Shown here in pieces: positions 49,363 to 60,993 of a DNA stretch of 64,000 bases. The translations under genes and the position numbers were made by a program. A model generated the notes under the pieces. It had not been told where the DNA came from, did not search any database, and saw only the letters and a list, made by a program, of their open reading frames with translations. Position 1 is the first letter of the stretch; each line of letters starts with the position of its first letter. Source of the DNA: Lolium rigidum (lineage: Eukaryota > Streptophyta > Magnoliopsida > Poales > Poaceae); contig NC_061510.1 of assembly GCF_022539505.1 (NCBI RefSeq), positions 226,446,043 to 226,510,042 on the forward strand. Direction: 5' to 3'.

Positions 49363-51075
49363 TCAAGTGTTATCAAGAGATGAAGCATCAACATCATAAT
49401 TTGTTCTAATGATAGAATCATAAGGTAACTTCATTCTATTTCTAGGGAAGTGTTCCATACCTTTCTTGAGAGGAAATTGATATTTAATATTAACTTCCTT
49501 CATATCAATGGTGGCACCAACAGTTCGAAAAAAGGTCTTCCCAATATAATGGGACAAGATGCATTGCATTCAATATCCAAGACAACAAAATCAACGGGGA
49601 AAAGGTTATTGTTAACCATAATACGAACATTATCAATCCTCCCGAAAGGTTTCTTTATAGCATTATCAACAAGATTAACATCCAAATAACAATTCTTCAA
49701 TGGTGGCAAGTCAAGCATATCATAAATTTTCTTTGGCATAACAAAAATACTTGCACCAAGATCACATATAGCATTACAATTAAAATCATTGACCCTCATC
49801 TTAATGATGGGCTCCCAACCATCTTCTACCTTCCTAAGAATAGAGGTTTCAAGTTTTAGTTTCTCCTCTCTAGCTTTTATGAGAGCATTTGTAATATGTT
49901 TTGTAAAGGCCAAATTTATAGCACTAGCATTGGGACTTTTAGCAAGCTTTTGTAAGAACTTTATAACTTCAGAGATGTGACAATCATCAAAGTCTAAACC
50001 ATTATGATCTACAGCAATGGGAGCATTGTCCCCAATATTTTGAAAAATTTCAGCAGTTTTATCAATTTCATCAGTTTTAGCAGTTTCAGGCAATTTTGCA
50101 CGCTTTGCACTAGGAGTAGTAACATTGCCAACACCAATTATTTTACCATTGATAGTAGGAGGTGTAGCAACATGTGAATCATTAACATTGCTAATGGTGG
50201 TAATAGTCCAAACTTTAGCTACATTATTCTTTTTAGCTAGTTTTTCATTTTCTTCTCTTTCCCACCTAGCATGCAATTCGGCCATCAATCTAATATTCTC
50301 ATTAATTCGAACTTGGATGGCATTTTCTGTAGTAACAATATTATTATCAATATCCCTATTAGGCATAAATTTCAATTTTAAAAGATCAACATCAGAGGCA
50401 AGATTATCAACCTTAGAAGCGAGAATATCAATTTTATCGAGCTTTTCCTCAACAGATTTGTTAAAAGCAGTTTGTGTACTAATAAATTCTTTAAGCATGG
50501 CTTCAAGACCAGGGGTACACTCCTATTATTTTTGTAAGAATTCCCATAAGAATTACCATAACTATTACCATTAGCAGCAGGATATGGCCTATAGTTGTTA
50601 CCAGAATTATTCCTATAAGCATTATTGTTGAAATTATTATTTTTAATGAAGTTTACATCAACATGTTCTTCTTGGGCAACCAATGAAGCTAAAGGAACAT
50701 TATTAGGATCAACATTAGATCTACCATTCACAAGCATAGACATAATAGCATCAATCTTATCACTCAAGGAGGAGGTTTCTTCAACGAATTTACCTTCTTA
50801 CCTTGTGGAGCTCTTTCCGTGTGCCATTCAGAGTAATTTGTCATCATATCATCAAGAAGCTTTGTTGCCGCCCCCAAAGTGATGGACATAAAGGTACCTC
50901 CAGCAGCTGAATCCAATAGGTTCCGCGAAGAAAAATTCAATCCTGCATAAAAGGTTTGGATGATCATCCAAGTAGTCAGTCCATGGGTTGGGCAATTCTT
51001 TACCAAAGATTTCATTCTCTCCCATGCTTGAGCAACATGTTCATTATCTAATTGCTTGAAATTCATTATGCTACT
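49363..51075 (-). pseudogene. G4 gag-protease, frameshifted and interrupted
   Basis: 51075-50764 has the Athila/Gypsy-type gag core (AQAWERMKSLVKNCPTHGLT, AAGGTFMSITLGAATKLLDD). 50767-50378 is Asn/Tyr/Gly-rich. 50498-49500 contains a long helical region and a retropepsin-like domain with CDLGASIFVMPKKIY and CPIILGRPFF. 49569-49363 completes it with FPLKKGMEHFPRNRMKLPYD. Frame changes lie near 50770, 50520 and 49560. The upstream end is cut by G5. Gag would form particles and the protease would process it. Confidence 0.8.
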
Positions 51076-54000
51076 TGTCAACACCCGGATTTTTAAGTCC
51101 AGATGCCTATTATGTCATTCATCGCAATCCCAGGATAATGTTGTTGCGAGGCATAATAGTCGAATATCACAGTCATTATTTATTACAAGCCATAATGTCT
51201 TACAATCTTGAATCACATGATTCATATTACACAAATAGTTGATCTCACAATCAACAACATACATAAGTTCATACATAGCGGAAGCGTAATAGTAACGGGA
51301 CTCTCTAGTCCACGAGGCCAACATTTGACGTCGAAACCCCTAGTTGTCGTAGGCGTCCTGCTGGTCATCCTCGTGATAGTTCTGTTCCTCCTCATACTCT
51401 GGCCATTTGAATAGCCAGGGACAAAGCCGTAAGTACTTCAAGTACTTGCAAACTAATACTATTGTAAAGTGCCCATTACAGAAACTAAGCTCTAATTTAA
51501 CTTGCATAAGCCATATTTTAGTTCACAAGCTTAGATCATGTACTAACTAACTTAAGTGGGAACATTAGTGTCATTCCCACCTCATTTGTTCACATACCCA
51601 AAGAGTCACCAAGTCACCATTCACATTTACTAAAGCTTTCAAAAATCTGACACCGGAAACGGTATGGCCTTTCCAACCGTCCGTAACCGTGGACACGGCT
51701 ATTCGAATAGGTTTACACTCTGCGAGAGGTTGCACACTTGTGCCACAACATTTGATTTCATCCGTCGGAATAACTCCGAGTCACCGTAACACGAGTACGC
51801 GGATCATAAACCATAACCTTTCACTTACACATCCTAGTATGAGCACCTCTCCCCATGAGCTTGGCCTCCCGGTGAAAACCAGCTGTTAACACGGGAGCTG
51901 CACGGGGCTTGGCCGTACAATTTCACCTCAATTCACATCCTTTCTTAACAACGGAGGCAGCCTCAGCATAACCCCTATGATGTGTGTTCAGAGGGAACTC
52001 ATACTAAAATCTATAAACTTCCAGTTAAGCCCTACCCATAATCAGGTATTGTGGGGGTACTCGAAAATTGGAAAGGTATCGCATTCAAACCAATATCAGG
52101 TTTTTATCAAAAATCACCATCTTCTCTTGTTCACCTCCAAACCAAACTCTTCAATGGAATGCTTCATCATCCCAAGGTTTCAAATTCAACCATTCACATG
52201 CTCCCATCTAATGTAGTCAAATTTTAGTACTTTAGCACTAGCACTAATCATGAGGGGTGCTACTTTGCTTTGCTATCTCTACTCATCTAGTAATCTTGTT
52301 CTCTATCCCAATTTTAACTCCTCTTTGGAAAACACAACAAGTAGAACTTGTATGGTGTACACATAAGATAGGCTTGTATAAGGGAAAGTAAGTATCATGG
52401 TGCCTTGCTCAAGGTGAGCTTTGCACTTTGCAAGAGTATTATCTTGCCTTGGTAGTTCTCTAGGTTTTCTCCTTCTTCTTCGGGGTAGAATTCTCCTTCC
52501 TCTTGGTAATCTCCGGTGCTAGCGTCTAAATTTAGAATACGAAGTATAATCACCAAACAAGCTCAAAGGCTATACTAAACACATCATTACTTCACACAAA
52601 CTATACTAAGCACACACATAAAATAAGTAAGTGTATTGGTGGGTGACTTGAGGAAAATGCTTTCCTCTTATTCATATGTGATAAGTAATGTTCATATAGT
52701 GTTTGGGGAATAAATTCCTCTCATTGAAATCTTCTTAAGATTTAATTTCTCAATAGCAATACATGAATGCTATGTTGACCCAAGTCAACCATTCATCATC
52801 ATTATTGAAGAAAATGATTTAAATGAGGTAGACCACCTCATACTATTTAAATCACACTACATTTGATTTAAATCTCAAGTAATTCATATAAGAGAGTTTG
52901 AAACCAGGGGTCCAAACATCCCATGAATTCATGTGGGACAAGTTTAAATGAAGTATACAACTTCACAAGGTTTACTTTAATAGTTTTGGATAATATCAAC
53001 TAGTTAAACTAGTCAAATGATCCATTAATTAAACTAGGGCATGATCATGCAAAGTGACCACACCATTTTCTTGCAGAAACAATTAGTGTAAGTCAAATGT
53101 GAGCTACTAGAGTTGTAATTAACTTAATATCTATCTTGGTTGATTTTTAATAATTATTTGAATAAGTAAAAGTCCCTGTCTGGTTATTTTTATCACATTT
53201 ATTCTACCAAGAATCTGACCATGGGGCCAGTGGCATTGGTTAGATCTTTTCTTAGCTTTCCAACAACATAAAATTCATCAAATTTGGTTTAGCCAATTTC
53301 AATCTATTGAATTTCTAAGTTGGAACCGAGTATTGAAATTAAATGGATTTGGATAAATCGGATTTGAATTACTTGGGCTACGCGGGAAAGCTAAGTGGGC
53401 CGAAACGTTTAAAAACGGCCCAAGGCCAGCCCACCACGCATCCGTGCACGCGCGGGCCGCACGACGGTGGGCTCCACCCGTCGGCGACTCATAATAGCCG
53501 AAACGGTATGTTTTAACGTGGATCGTTGGATTAGAATGAGATCGGACGGCATCTGGGCCATCGTCGTCTCCGGCGAGATGGGTTCAACGGCACGGCGGCG
53601 GTAGGGGGTCGGAGGCTCACCGTGGCTCCGGCTAGGGTTGGGCAATGTGCTCGACGAGGTTGTGGACGACGGCGAAGCGGCACTGTAGCAGCGGCGTCGT
53701 CGGGGGCGGCCTCCTTCTCCGGCGATTGCTGCAGGGCTTCCGCGGCGGTGAGGCGTCGATTGGGCGGCGGCGGTGGCTAATCGATCATGGCGAGGTGCTT
53801 GGGGAGGTCGAGGAAGAAGAGGGGAAGCTGGTGGTGTGCTTGGATCATCAAGAGGAGGTCTCCTTTTATAGGGCGTGAGGGGTGCCGTGGGTGCTGCGGC
53901 AAGTCGACAAGGGCGCGGCGTCTCCGGTGAGCTAGGGGGCTAAGCGACGACGGGGTCGTGTTCACCACGTCAAGGCGGTACTGCGAGCGTCAACGGCGCG

Positions 54001-55150
54001 GCAAATGGGGGCGTACGACGGTCGGGCGCGTCCGGTGTACTCGCCGCGGCCGTGGCGGAAGGAAGCTTCCTCTCCGGCGGCGGTAGACGCTAGGGGGTGA
54101 CGTGAGCGTGTCCGGCGAGCTCCGCGTGGCGAGAGAGGTACTACGGCGCGCGGATATGGTCGGGTACGGCGAGATCTGGCGAGCGCCGCGTGGACGTGTC
54201 CGTGCCCTGGGTGACGTCGCCATGCCGTTGGCGGCGTACCTGGGCGTCCTGGGCGCGCGTCGTCGGGGCTTGTCGGCGTCTCCTCGACCAACGGCGGGTA
54301 CGGGCGATCTCACTGGGATCATGGGCGACGCGTTGGACAATGGTGGCCGTGGCGATGGTGAAGAGAAACGAGAGGGAGGCGTGTCGTGGGCGACGTGGCC
54401 GGCATGGCCATGGCTAGGCCATGTTTGGTCGTGTCCGGGGGTTCCAAGGCATGGGTTTGGTGTAGGAGGGTCTTGTGGTCAGTGCTAGGTCAAGTGGTGA
54501 GCAAGTGATGGCCTGGTTTGATCACATTTCAAAATTGGAGATTGTTACATATGTTTCAAAGTCTCATCTTGGCATGCTTCTATCTCTTGATCCATGATGA
54601 ATTTGATATGGTGATCTTTACAGAAGTTGTTCACCTTGTTGAGTACTTGGATGACATGCCAAGAGTTGGATTTGTTTGGTTTGGAAAAATTGAAATAGAT
54701 AGGCTCAAAGTAGGTACCAGACTATAAAAGTCAGAAATGACCATGATCATATGTGATCATGTTTTCAATTTTGAAAATGATTTGAAAAGTAAATCTTTGA
54801 TTCTCAAAGTTGCATTCATTCTTTAATATCATAACACAATTATTGGTGAAGATCAAATGGGTCTAAGATCAGATTTACCAAAAATGACATAGACTTTATA
54901 TAAGGGTTTTTAGGGTTTTTGTGATATTTGAATTCTTTCTCTTTTTGAGGTATTTAACTATGATGATCACTTGATCATTCTAGGGTTTTAGAGTTCATCA
55001 CAAACACAAAGTAACAAACATCATGGCATAGCACTCAAAATGCACAAGTCCTATGCAGGGTACTATATGCAAGTAAAAGTTTTTGTTGGTTCTCAATTTT
55101 GGATAATTGAAATTGTTCTTCTTCCTTTATTTGAAATCTGGGATGTTACA
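51076..55150 (-). repeat. G5 3' LTR (4,075 bp)
   Basis: Collinear with 60994-64000. It holds a GC-rich block (53400-54500) without a credible coding frame. Confidence 0.9.
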
Positions 55151-55152
55151 AA

Positions 55153-55164
55153 CCCTTCCCCCTT
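55153..55164 (-). other. G5 polypurine tract
   Basis: AAGGGGGAAGGG on the minus strand, two bases from the 3' LTR. Confidence 0.8.
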
Positions 55165-55196
55165 ACAAAAGATCTCGTCCCGAGATCTTAAAGAAA

Positions 55197-56746
55197 TTAG
55201 GTACTAAAGAGATCTGGGTACTCCTTCTTCATATCTTCCTCTCGCTCCCAAGTGGCTTCATCTTCGGTATGGTTGCTCCACTGTATCTTCAGAAACTTGA
55301 TGCTTCGGGTGCGGGTGGTTCGGTATGCTTCTTCCAAGACGCGAATCGGCACTTCGCGGTATGTCAGGTCTTGGTTGATATCTACCGAACGGTGATCGAT
55401 GTTCTTGAACACTTCCGTCTTCTCGGGGACTTCCAGGCACTTCCGAAGGAGTGAGATGTGAAACACATCGTGCACCGCCGACATTTCTTCGGGTAACTCC
55501 AATTGATAGGATACTTCGCCTCGGCGACTGAGAACTTTGAAGGGTCCGACATATCGGGGTGCAAGCTTTCCTTTCAGCTGAAATCTCTGCATTCCTTTTA
55601 GGGGGGATACTTTGAGATAGACAAAATCTCCGATCTCGAAGGTCATCTCTCGGCGTCTCTTGTCGGCATAACTCTTCTGTCTGGACTGCGCCGTCTTGAG
55701 ATACTCTCGGATTTTGTGCACCTTCTCCTCGGCTTCACGAAGAACATCTGGTCCAAGGACTTGGCTTTCTCCTACTTCCGACCAGTTCAGGGGGGTACGG
55801 CACTTCCTTCCGTACAAAGCTTCAAAGGGGGCCATCTGCAGGCTGGCTTGGTAACTGTTGTTGTAAGAGAATTCTGCGTAAGGCAGGCAATCTTCCCACT
55901 TGGATCCGTACTCCATTACGCATGCTCTCAACATGTCCTCCAAAATCTGATTGACTCTCTCGGTCCGTCCATCGGTGCACGGGTGATAGGCGGTGCTGAA
56001 ATTCGAGACGGGTTCCTAGTCCTTCATGCACTTTCTGCCGGAACCGTGAGGTGAACTGTGATCCTCTATCCGACACTATCGACTTCGGGGTTCCGTGCGG
56101 GGCGACTATTCGGAGATGTACAGCTCAGCTAACTTTGGTCCTTGGTAGGTGGTCTTGACGGCGATGAAATGGGCTACCTTGGTCAATCTATCCACCACTA
56201 CCCATATAGAGTCGTTGCCTTTGCTTGGATTTGGGCAAACCTGTGATAAAGTCCATTCCTACCGAGTCCCACTTCCATTCCGGAATCCGCAAGGGTTGCA
56301 ACGAGTCCTGCGGGTCGCTGATGTTCTGCCTTGACTCGGCGACGGATATCACACTTGGCGATGTAGCTTCCTATCTCCCTCTTCATTCCATGCCACCAAA
56401 ATTGTTCCTTCAAATCTTGGTACATCTTGGTACCTCCGGGGTGAATAGAGTATAAGGTGTCATGGGCTTCCTTCAGAATGACTTGCTTCGGGTCCGAGTC
56501 CGATGGTACGCAGAGACGTCCTTTGTACCAAAGAACTCCGGCTTCATCTACAGTGAATCCTGGGGCTTTTCCTGCGACTATCTGGGTTTTGATTCCGTCA
56601 ATGCTGGCATTTCCCTTCTGAGCTTCCTTGATCTGTCCCATCAAGGTAGGTTGTAGCTCCATGCTAGCTAAGAATCCTTCACTGACTAGCTCCATTCTAA
56701 ACTGTTCAAACTCTTGGTACAGGCTGGGTTGTTCTTCTGCTATCAT
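55197..56746 (-). pseudogene. G5 integrase with C-terminal chromodomain, frameshifted
   Basis: 56746-56198: zinc region HDTLYSIHPGGTKMYQDLKE...[10 protein letters not shown], where Arg replaces the second Cys of the usual CxxC. 56076-55822: core SDRGSQFTSRF, then a shift. 55943-55197 (248 residues): NNSYQASLQMAPFEALYGRK, GPFKVLSRRGEVSYQLELPE and a C-terminal chromodomain-like IKFLKIQWSNHTEDEATWER. The chromodomain is thought to steer insertion to particular chromatin. Confidence 0.85.
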
Positions 56747-57240
56747 AGAATTCAGCCGACACGGCGAGTCTACTCAACGCATCCGCTACCACATTGGCCT
56801 TGCCGGGGTGGTAGTGGATCTCCATATCATAATCCTTAATCAGTTCTAACCATCTTCTTTGCCTCATGTTCAGCTCCTTCTGGGTAAAGATATACTTCAG
56901 GCTTTTGTGATCCGAATAGATCTCGCAGCGATTACCCATGAGGTAATGACGCCACACCTTCAGTGCTAAAACTACGGCTGCGAGTTCGAGGTCATGGGTG
57001 GGGTAGTTCTGCTCATGCTGCTTCGATTGCCTGGGACAAATAAGAGATCACTTTGCCTTCTTGCATAAGCACACATCCGAGACCAATCTTGGATGCATCG
57101 CAGTAAACATCAAAGGGTTTGGTGATGTCCGGCATGATCAGAATTGGGGCTGAGGTTAGTCTAAGCTTGAGTTGTTGAAAACTCTCTTCACATTTGTCCG
57201 TCCATTCGAACTTCTTATCCTTCTTCAACAATTGGGTCAT
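56706..57240 (-). pseudogene. G5 RNase H region
   Basis: 57240-57013: PFDVYCDASKIGLGCVLMQE. 56957-56706: [41 protein letters not shown] shift separates the two at about 57000. Confidence 0.85.
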
Positions 57241-58181
57241 TGGTCGAGCGATACTCGAGAAGCCTTCTACAAATCTGCGGTAATATCCAGGCTAATCCAA
57301 GAAAAGCGCGGACCTCGATGCGGGTGGTTGGGGCTTTCCATTCTGCAACCGTCTTGATCTTGGCGGGGTCTACGGCAATTCCTCCTGCAGACAAGATATG
57401 TCCCAGGAATCCAACTTCCTTCAACCAAAACTCACATTTGCTGAACTTAGCATACAGCTTATGCTCTCTCAGGGTCTCTAGGACAGCTTCTAGGTGTTGT
57501 TCATGTTCTTCCTCGGATTTGGAGTAGATTAGGATGTCGTCGATGAAAACGACAACAAACTTATCCAAAAAGTTCATGAAGATTTTATTCATGAGATTCA
57601 TGAAATAAGCAGGGGCATTGGTCAATCCAAATGACATGACATTGTACTCGTACAATCCATATCTGGTGGTAAAGGCGAGTTTTGGGAATGTCCGATGCTC
57701 GAATCTTCAGTTGGTGGTATCCAGTCCTGAGGTCAATCTTTGAGAAAACTATGGCACCGGTCAACTGGTCAAACAAATCTTCTATCTTCGGCAAAGGGTA
57801 TTTGTTCTTGATGGTGACATCGTTAAGCTTACGATAGTCCGTACATAAACGACTGGCACCATCCTTCTTATCCACAAACAAAACGGGGGATCTCCAAGGT
57901 GACGCACTTGGTCTAATCAGACCTTTGGCTAACAGTTCATCCAGTTGCTTTTTCAGCTCCACAAGCTCTGCTTCGGGTTCATGCTTGTAGGCTCTCCGGG
58001 CTATAGGTCCGGTTCGGGAATTAACTCGATGATAAACTCGATATCCCGGTGCGGGGGCATACCGGGTAAACCATCCGGGAACACATCGGGATATCGACAA
58101 ACGACCCTGATTTGATCCAGAGTTGGCTTGGCTACGCTCCGGTTGCGGAGTAAACTTTCTAGGTAGCGAGTTCGGAGACAT
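57215..58181 (-). pseudogene. G5 reverse transcriptase
   Basis: 58181-57585: [60 protein letters not shown]. 57655-57215: the catalytic FIDDILIYS and [21 protein letters not shown] frameshift near 57660 lies between the two halves of the catalytic domain, so it is inactive as it stands. Confidence 0.88.
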
Positions 58182-58201
58182 GTTCCACTAAGATACCGGT
58201 G

Positions 58202-58732
58202 CTACTGGTCATGGTGATGGCTTTCTTGGCACCAGTCAATCATTCCATGGTGTTTCGCCATCCAATCCATTCCCAGTACTACTTCCAAACCTTTGGTTCC
58301 CAAAATTATCAAATTGGCATAGAACTCTACTTCATGAATTCGGATGGGTACATTTTTACAAAATTTTCTGGCTTTAGTGGTTGATCCGGGAATTTGAACT
58401 ATCATGACATGTTTCAAGCTGAGGGGTTGAATTTTACTTGTTGATGCAAAGTCTTCAGTGACAAAAGAATGAGATGCTCCGGAATCAAACAACACTCTGG
58501 CGAGTACTGAGTTGACAGGAAACATACCCAGTACAACATCCGGTGCTTCCTGGGCTTCTTCGGCATTCATGTGGAAGAGACGGCCGTTGCGGTTATTGGG
58601 GTTGTTGGGGGCGAACTTCTTTCCGGTGGAAACGCGGCGTTGCTGCCGAGCGAGGTGCAGCGGTATTGCCGGCGAGCTTGGCGAGTCTCTTGGGACACTC
58701 GTTGGAGTAGTGCCCCACCACTCCGCACTCAT
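58202..58732 (-). CDS. G5 protease region
   Basis: A 176-residue open piece with the retropepsin-like signature VLFDSGASHSFVTEDFA near residue 82 and VVLGMDWMAKH further on. It belongs to the same polyprotein as gag and RT; the zinc knuckle lies just upstream in another frame. Confidence 0.8.
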   Translation of the reverse strand: MSAEWWGTTPTSVPRDSPSSPAIPLHLARQQRRVSTGKKFAPNNPNNRNGRLFHMNAEEAQEAPDVVLGMFPVNSVLARVLFDSGASHSFVTEDFASTSKIQPLSLKHVMIVQIPGSTTKARKFCKNVPIRIHEVEFYANLIILGTKGLEVVLGMDWMAKHHGMIDWCQESHHHDQ

Positions 58733-59723
58733 AGCAGAGTGATAGTGGACTTGTCCTTGGTGGCGACAGGAACGGCGTTGCTTCCGGTCCTTGGAGCGGT
58801 GTTGGTGTTGTTGTTGTTGTTGGGAGCTGCGGGCGGAGCGCGGTTGAAGTTGTTGTTGTTGTTGTAGTTGTTGGTGTGGCCTCCTGGCCTAGAGTTTCCT
58901 CCATTCCGGTTCTGATAACCGGGGCGCGAGTTCTGCATAGGGGGCTTGTTGTTGTTCCTCGGAGTGAAACCTCCGCTTGAGCTGGGGCGATACTTCGGGG
59001 CATTGCTAGGCCCACTCTGGTGCATCATGCGACGCTTACGGTTCTCATTGGCTTGGTTCAGCTTGCCCTCCATCTGGATGGCGGAGTCAACAAGGGCTTC
59101 GAGGTCGGTGAAGGGGATGTTGACGAGAACGATCTGCATCTCATCATGCGGTCCGTTCGGGAATCTCTCCTGCCTCTTCTCGGTGGTGTCGGTCTCATCG
59201 GGGCGTACCTTGACGGGGTGAGGAACCTGTCGCGGTATTCTACCACCGTCATGCGACCTTGCTTCGGTTCACGGAACTCATCCCTCATCTTCTTGATAAG
59301 ACCCGGGGTACATGGTACTTGCTGAACTTGAGCTTGAAGTCCGCCCAAGTCATGAGCTGACCTCCATTCATGGCACGTGTGCTAATCCACCGGGCTCGGG
59401 CTGGTCCGGCGAGGTAATGAGTGGCAAACAGAACCATCTCGTTGGGTTCCACTCCCGCTACCTCCAAGTTGTTCTCCATGGTTTGAAGCCGGTCATCGGC
59501 ATCGAGGGGTTCCTCCGTCTTGCTGAACACCGGAGGGTTGGTATTCTGAAAGTTCTTGAGCTTGGATCCGGGATGATCATGATTCCCATGGCCTTGGGTT
59601 GCGAGGTTTTGCAGTGCGGTGATGTTGGCTTGACGTTCAGCCCTTTCAGTCTCCCTGTCGGCCAGCGGGGTTTGCGGCAGATTGCATCATAGCATCGTTG
59701 TTGTTGCGATTGGGAGGGGCCAT
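58593..59723 (-). pseudogene. G5 gag, frameshifted
   Basis: Probable start MAPPNRNNN at 59723. Then PLDADDRLQTMENNLEVAGV (59530-59285), FREPKQGRMTVVEYRDRFL, an Asn-rich linker, and the zinc knuckle CYECGVVGHYSNEC near 58735. Shifts near 59650, 59300, 59190 and 58730. Confidence 0.8.
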
Positions 59724-59950
59724 CTGAATATACATTAGATTATAAGATAAGAGGGAAATTCTATGGTTCATTTTGAATAAGTTCAAAAACTTGTAAAAAC
59801 TTGAATGCTTTGGATGACACACACAAACATTCATTCATTCATACCACATAACACATTACAAACTAACATTTCAACACTCCAATGGTTTTAAGAACCATTT
59901 CACATGCTACGATACAAAGGTCGGGATACAACTCATGCCTACATCAGTGC

Positions 59951-60763
59951 TCAAGTGCAGCTACCCTCGTCCTCCACATCGATAGGAACGACGTCATCAG
60001 GACTCGGCTCCAGAAAAGCGTAGTCCTCCTCCTCGGTGAACTCGTCCTCTTCGAAGTCGTCATCGTCACTCAGGAAGGCTCCTCCTCCCTGAATATCGAT
60101 ACCTGCTTCGTCTTCCTCCATCTCCTGGATCTGCTCCTCCTGAGCCTTCACCGTGGCCTCAAGTGACGCTATCTGAGCGCGAAGGCGGGTGATGGTGGCA
60201 TCCTTCTTCGCGCACCTTAGGCGAAGCTTGTTGCGGTCTCTGGATAGCATCTTGATAGCATCTCCATGGGTGGCCGGGCGATGTGCGTCCGGTTCGCGTA
60301 CACCCGGGCGTTGTCTAGATCCTGCTGTGTATGATACGGCATAAAGTCTAGGTGCTCGGCGTGGTGTCGCAGCTACGGGTGCGGCTGCAGAGTCATGGGT
60401 GCTCTCGAGGCATCACGCCTCACTAGGTGAGCGAAGCGGGACGCAAGCGGGCGTACCACATTCCGTCCGCAGAGGCGTGCCAATGCCTCTCGAAGAGCTC
60501 TCGCTAGTCCGTCGAGCCGGTTGCTCTCACGGAATGAGAACGAGAATCCTCTCCTGGTTAGGAGACTCCATCGTGCCTCGCACATCTGCGGTGATAATCC
60601 ACTGGAGTTCTCCACCAGGCTGATCGTTCACCTGAATTCCGTGGAACTCAGGGGGAAGTCGACCAAGGAAAGCAGCGACGGCGGTGAGGTCATGTTCGAA
60701 CACGAGGCTCCCACCGTTCCCGAGCTGATAGAACTTCGCGTTGATGGGTTCATTGGGCTCCAT
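59951..60763 (-). CDS. G5 upstream ORF0 between primer site and gag; unknown, broken
   Basis: In sense orientation, 230 bases after the primer site, an ATG at 60763 begins MEPNEPINAKFYQLGNGGSL...PPEFHGIQVNDQPGGELQW. After a shift near 60560 a second frame gives LDGLARALREALARLCGRN (to 60373). 60250-59951 gives a charged coiled coil (RDRNKLRLRCAKKDATITRL, ASLEATVKAQEEQIQEMEED) with an acidic tail. Together this is about 270 codons of one former protein. It is separate from gag and I recognise no known domain. Confidence 0.5.
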
Positions 60764-60978
60764 CTGAAAGCGAAAAGGTTGAGTAAGTTAGAGAGTGAAC
60801 AAGTGTGGCAAAATTTTAAGTAGATTCAATTTAAAAGAGCACATTATTCATCAAATTTCGAAATAGTCTCAAAGGTAAGAATGCGAGTAAATTTTCACAA
60901 ATATTTACTTCCTTTGATTTCAGAGTTAAGTTTTCATGAACGTCCATTCTAACTAGGGTCTTCTAAGGTCAAATAATG

Positions 60979-60990
60979 GCTCTGATACCA
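60979..60990 (-). other. G5 primer binding site, tRNA-iMet type
   Basis: TGGTATCAGAGC on the minus strand, three bases from the LTR at 60994, as in the LARD-like element. Confidence 0.9.
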
Positions 60991-60993
60991 ACT

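Larger units (their letters stand above)
45177..51075 (-). mobile_element. G4: Gypsy element with gag and protease only (visible 3' part)
   Basis: 3' LTR 45177-46772, a 2.6-kb non-coding 3' interior, and a gag-protease region (49363-51075) cut by G5 at 51076. No reverse transcriptase or integrase lies between protease and LTR, so the element appears to depend on others for reverse transcription. Expected target duplication ATTAC at 45172-45176. Primer site and 5' LTR are outside. Confidence 0.8.

Noticed and set aside
53409..54488. Proline/arginine-rich frames in the G5 LTR
   Set aside because: Same GC artefact as in the LARD-like LTR; the partner LTR at 63234-63883 has different lengths and shifts.
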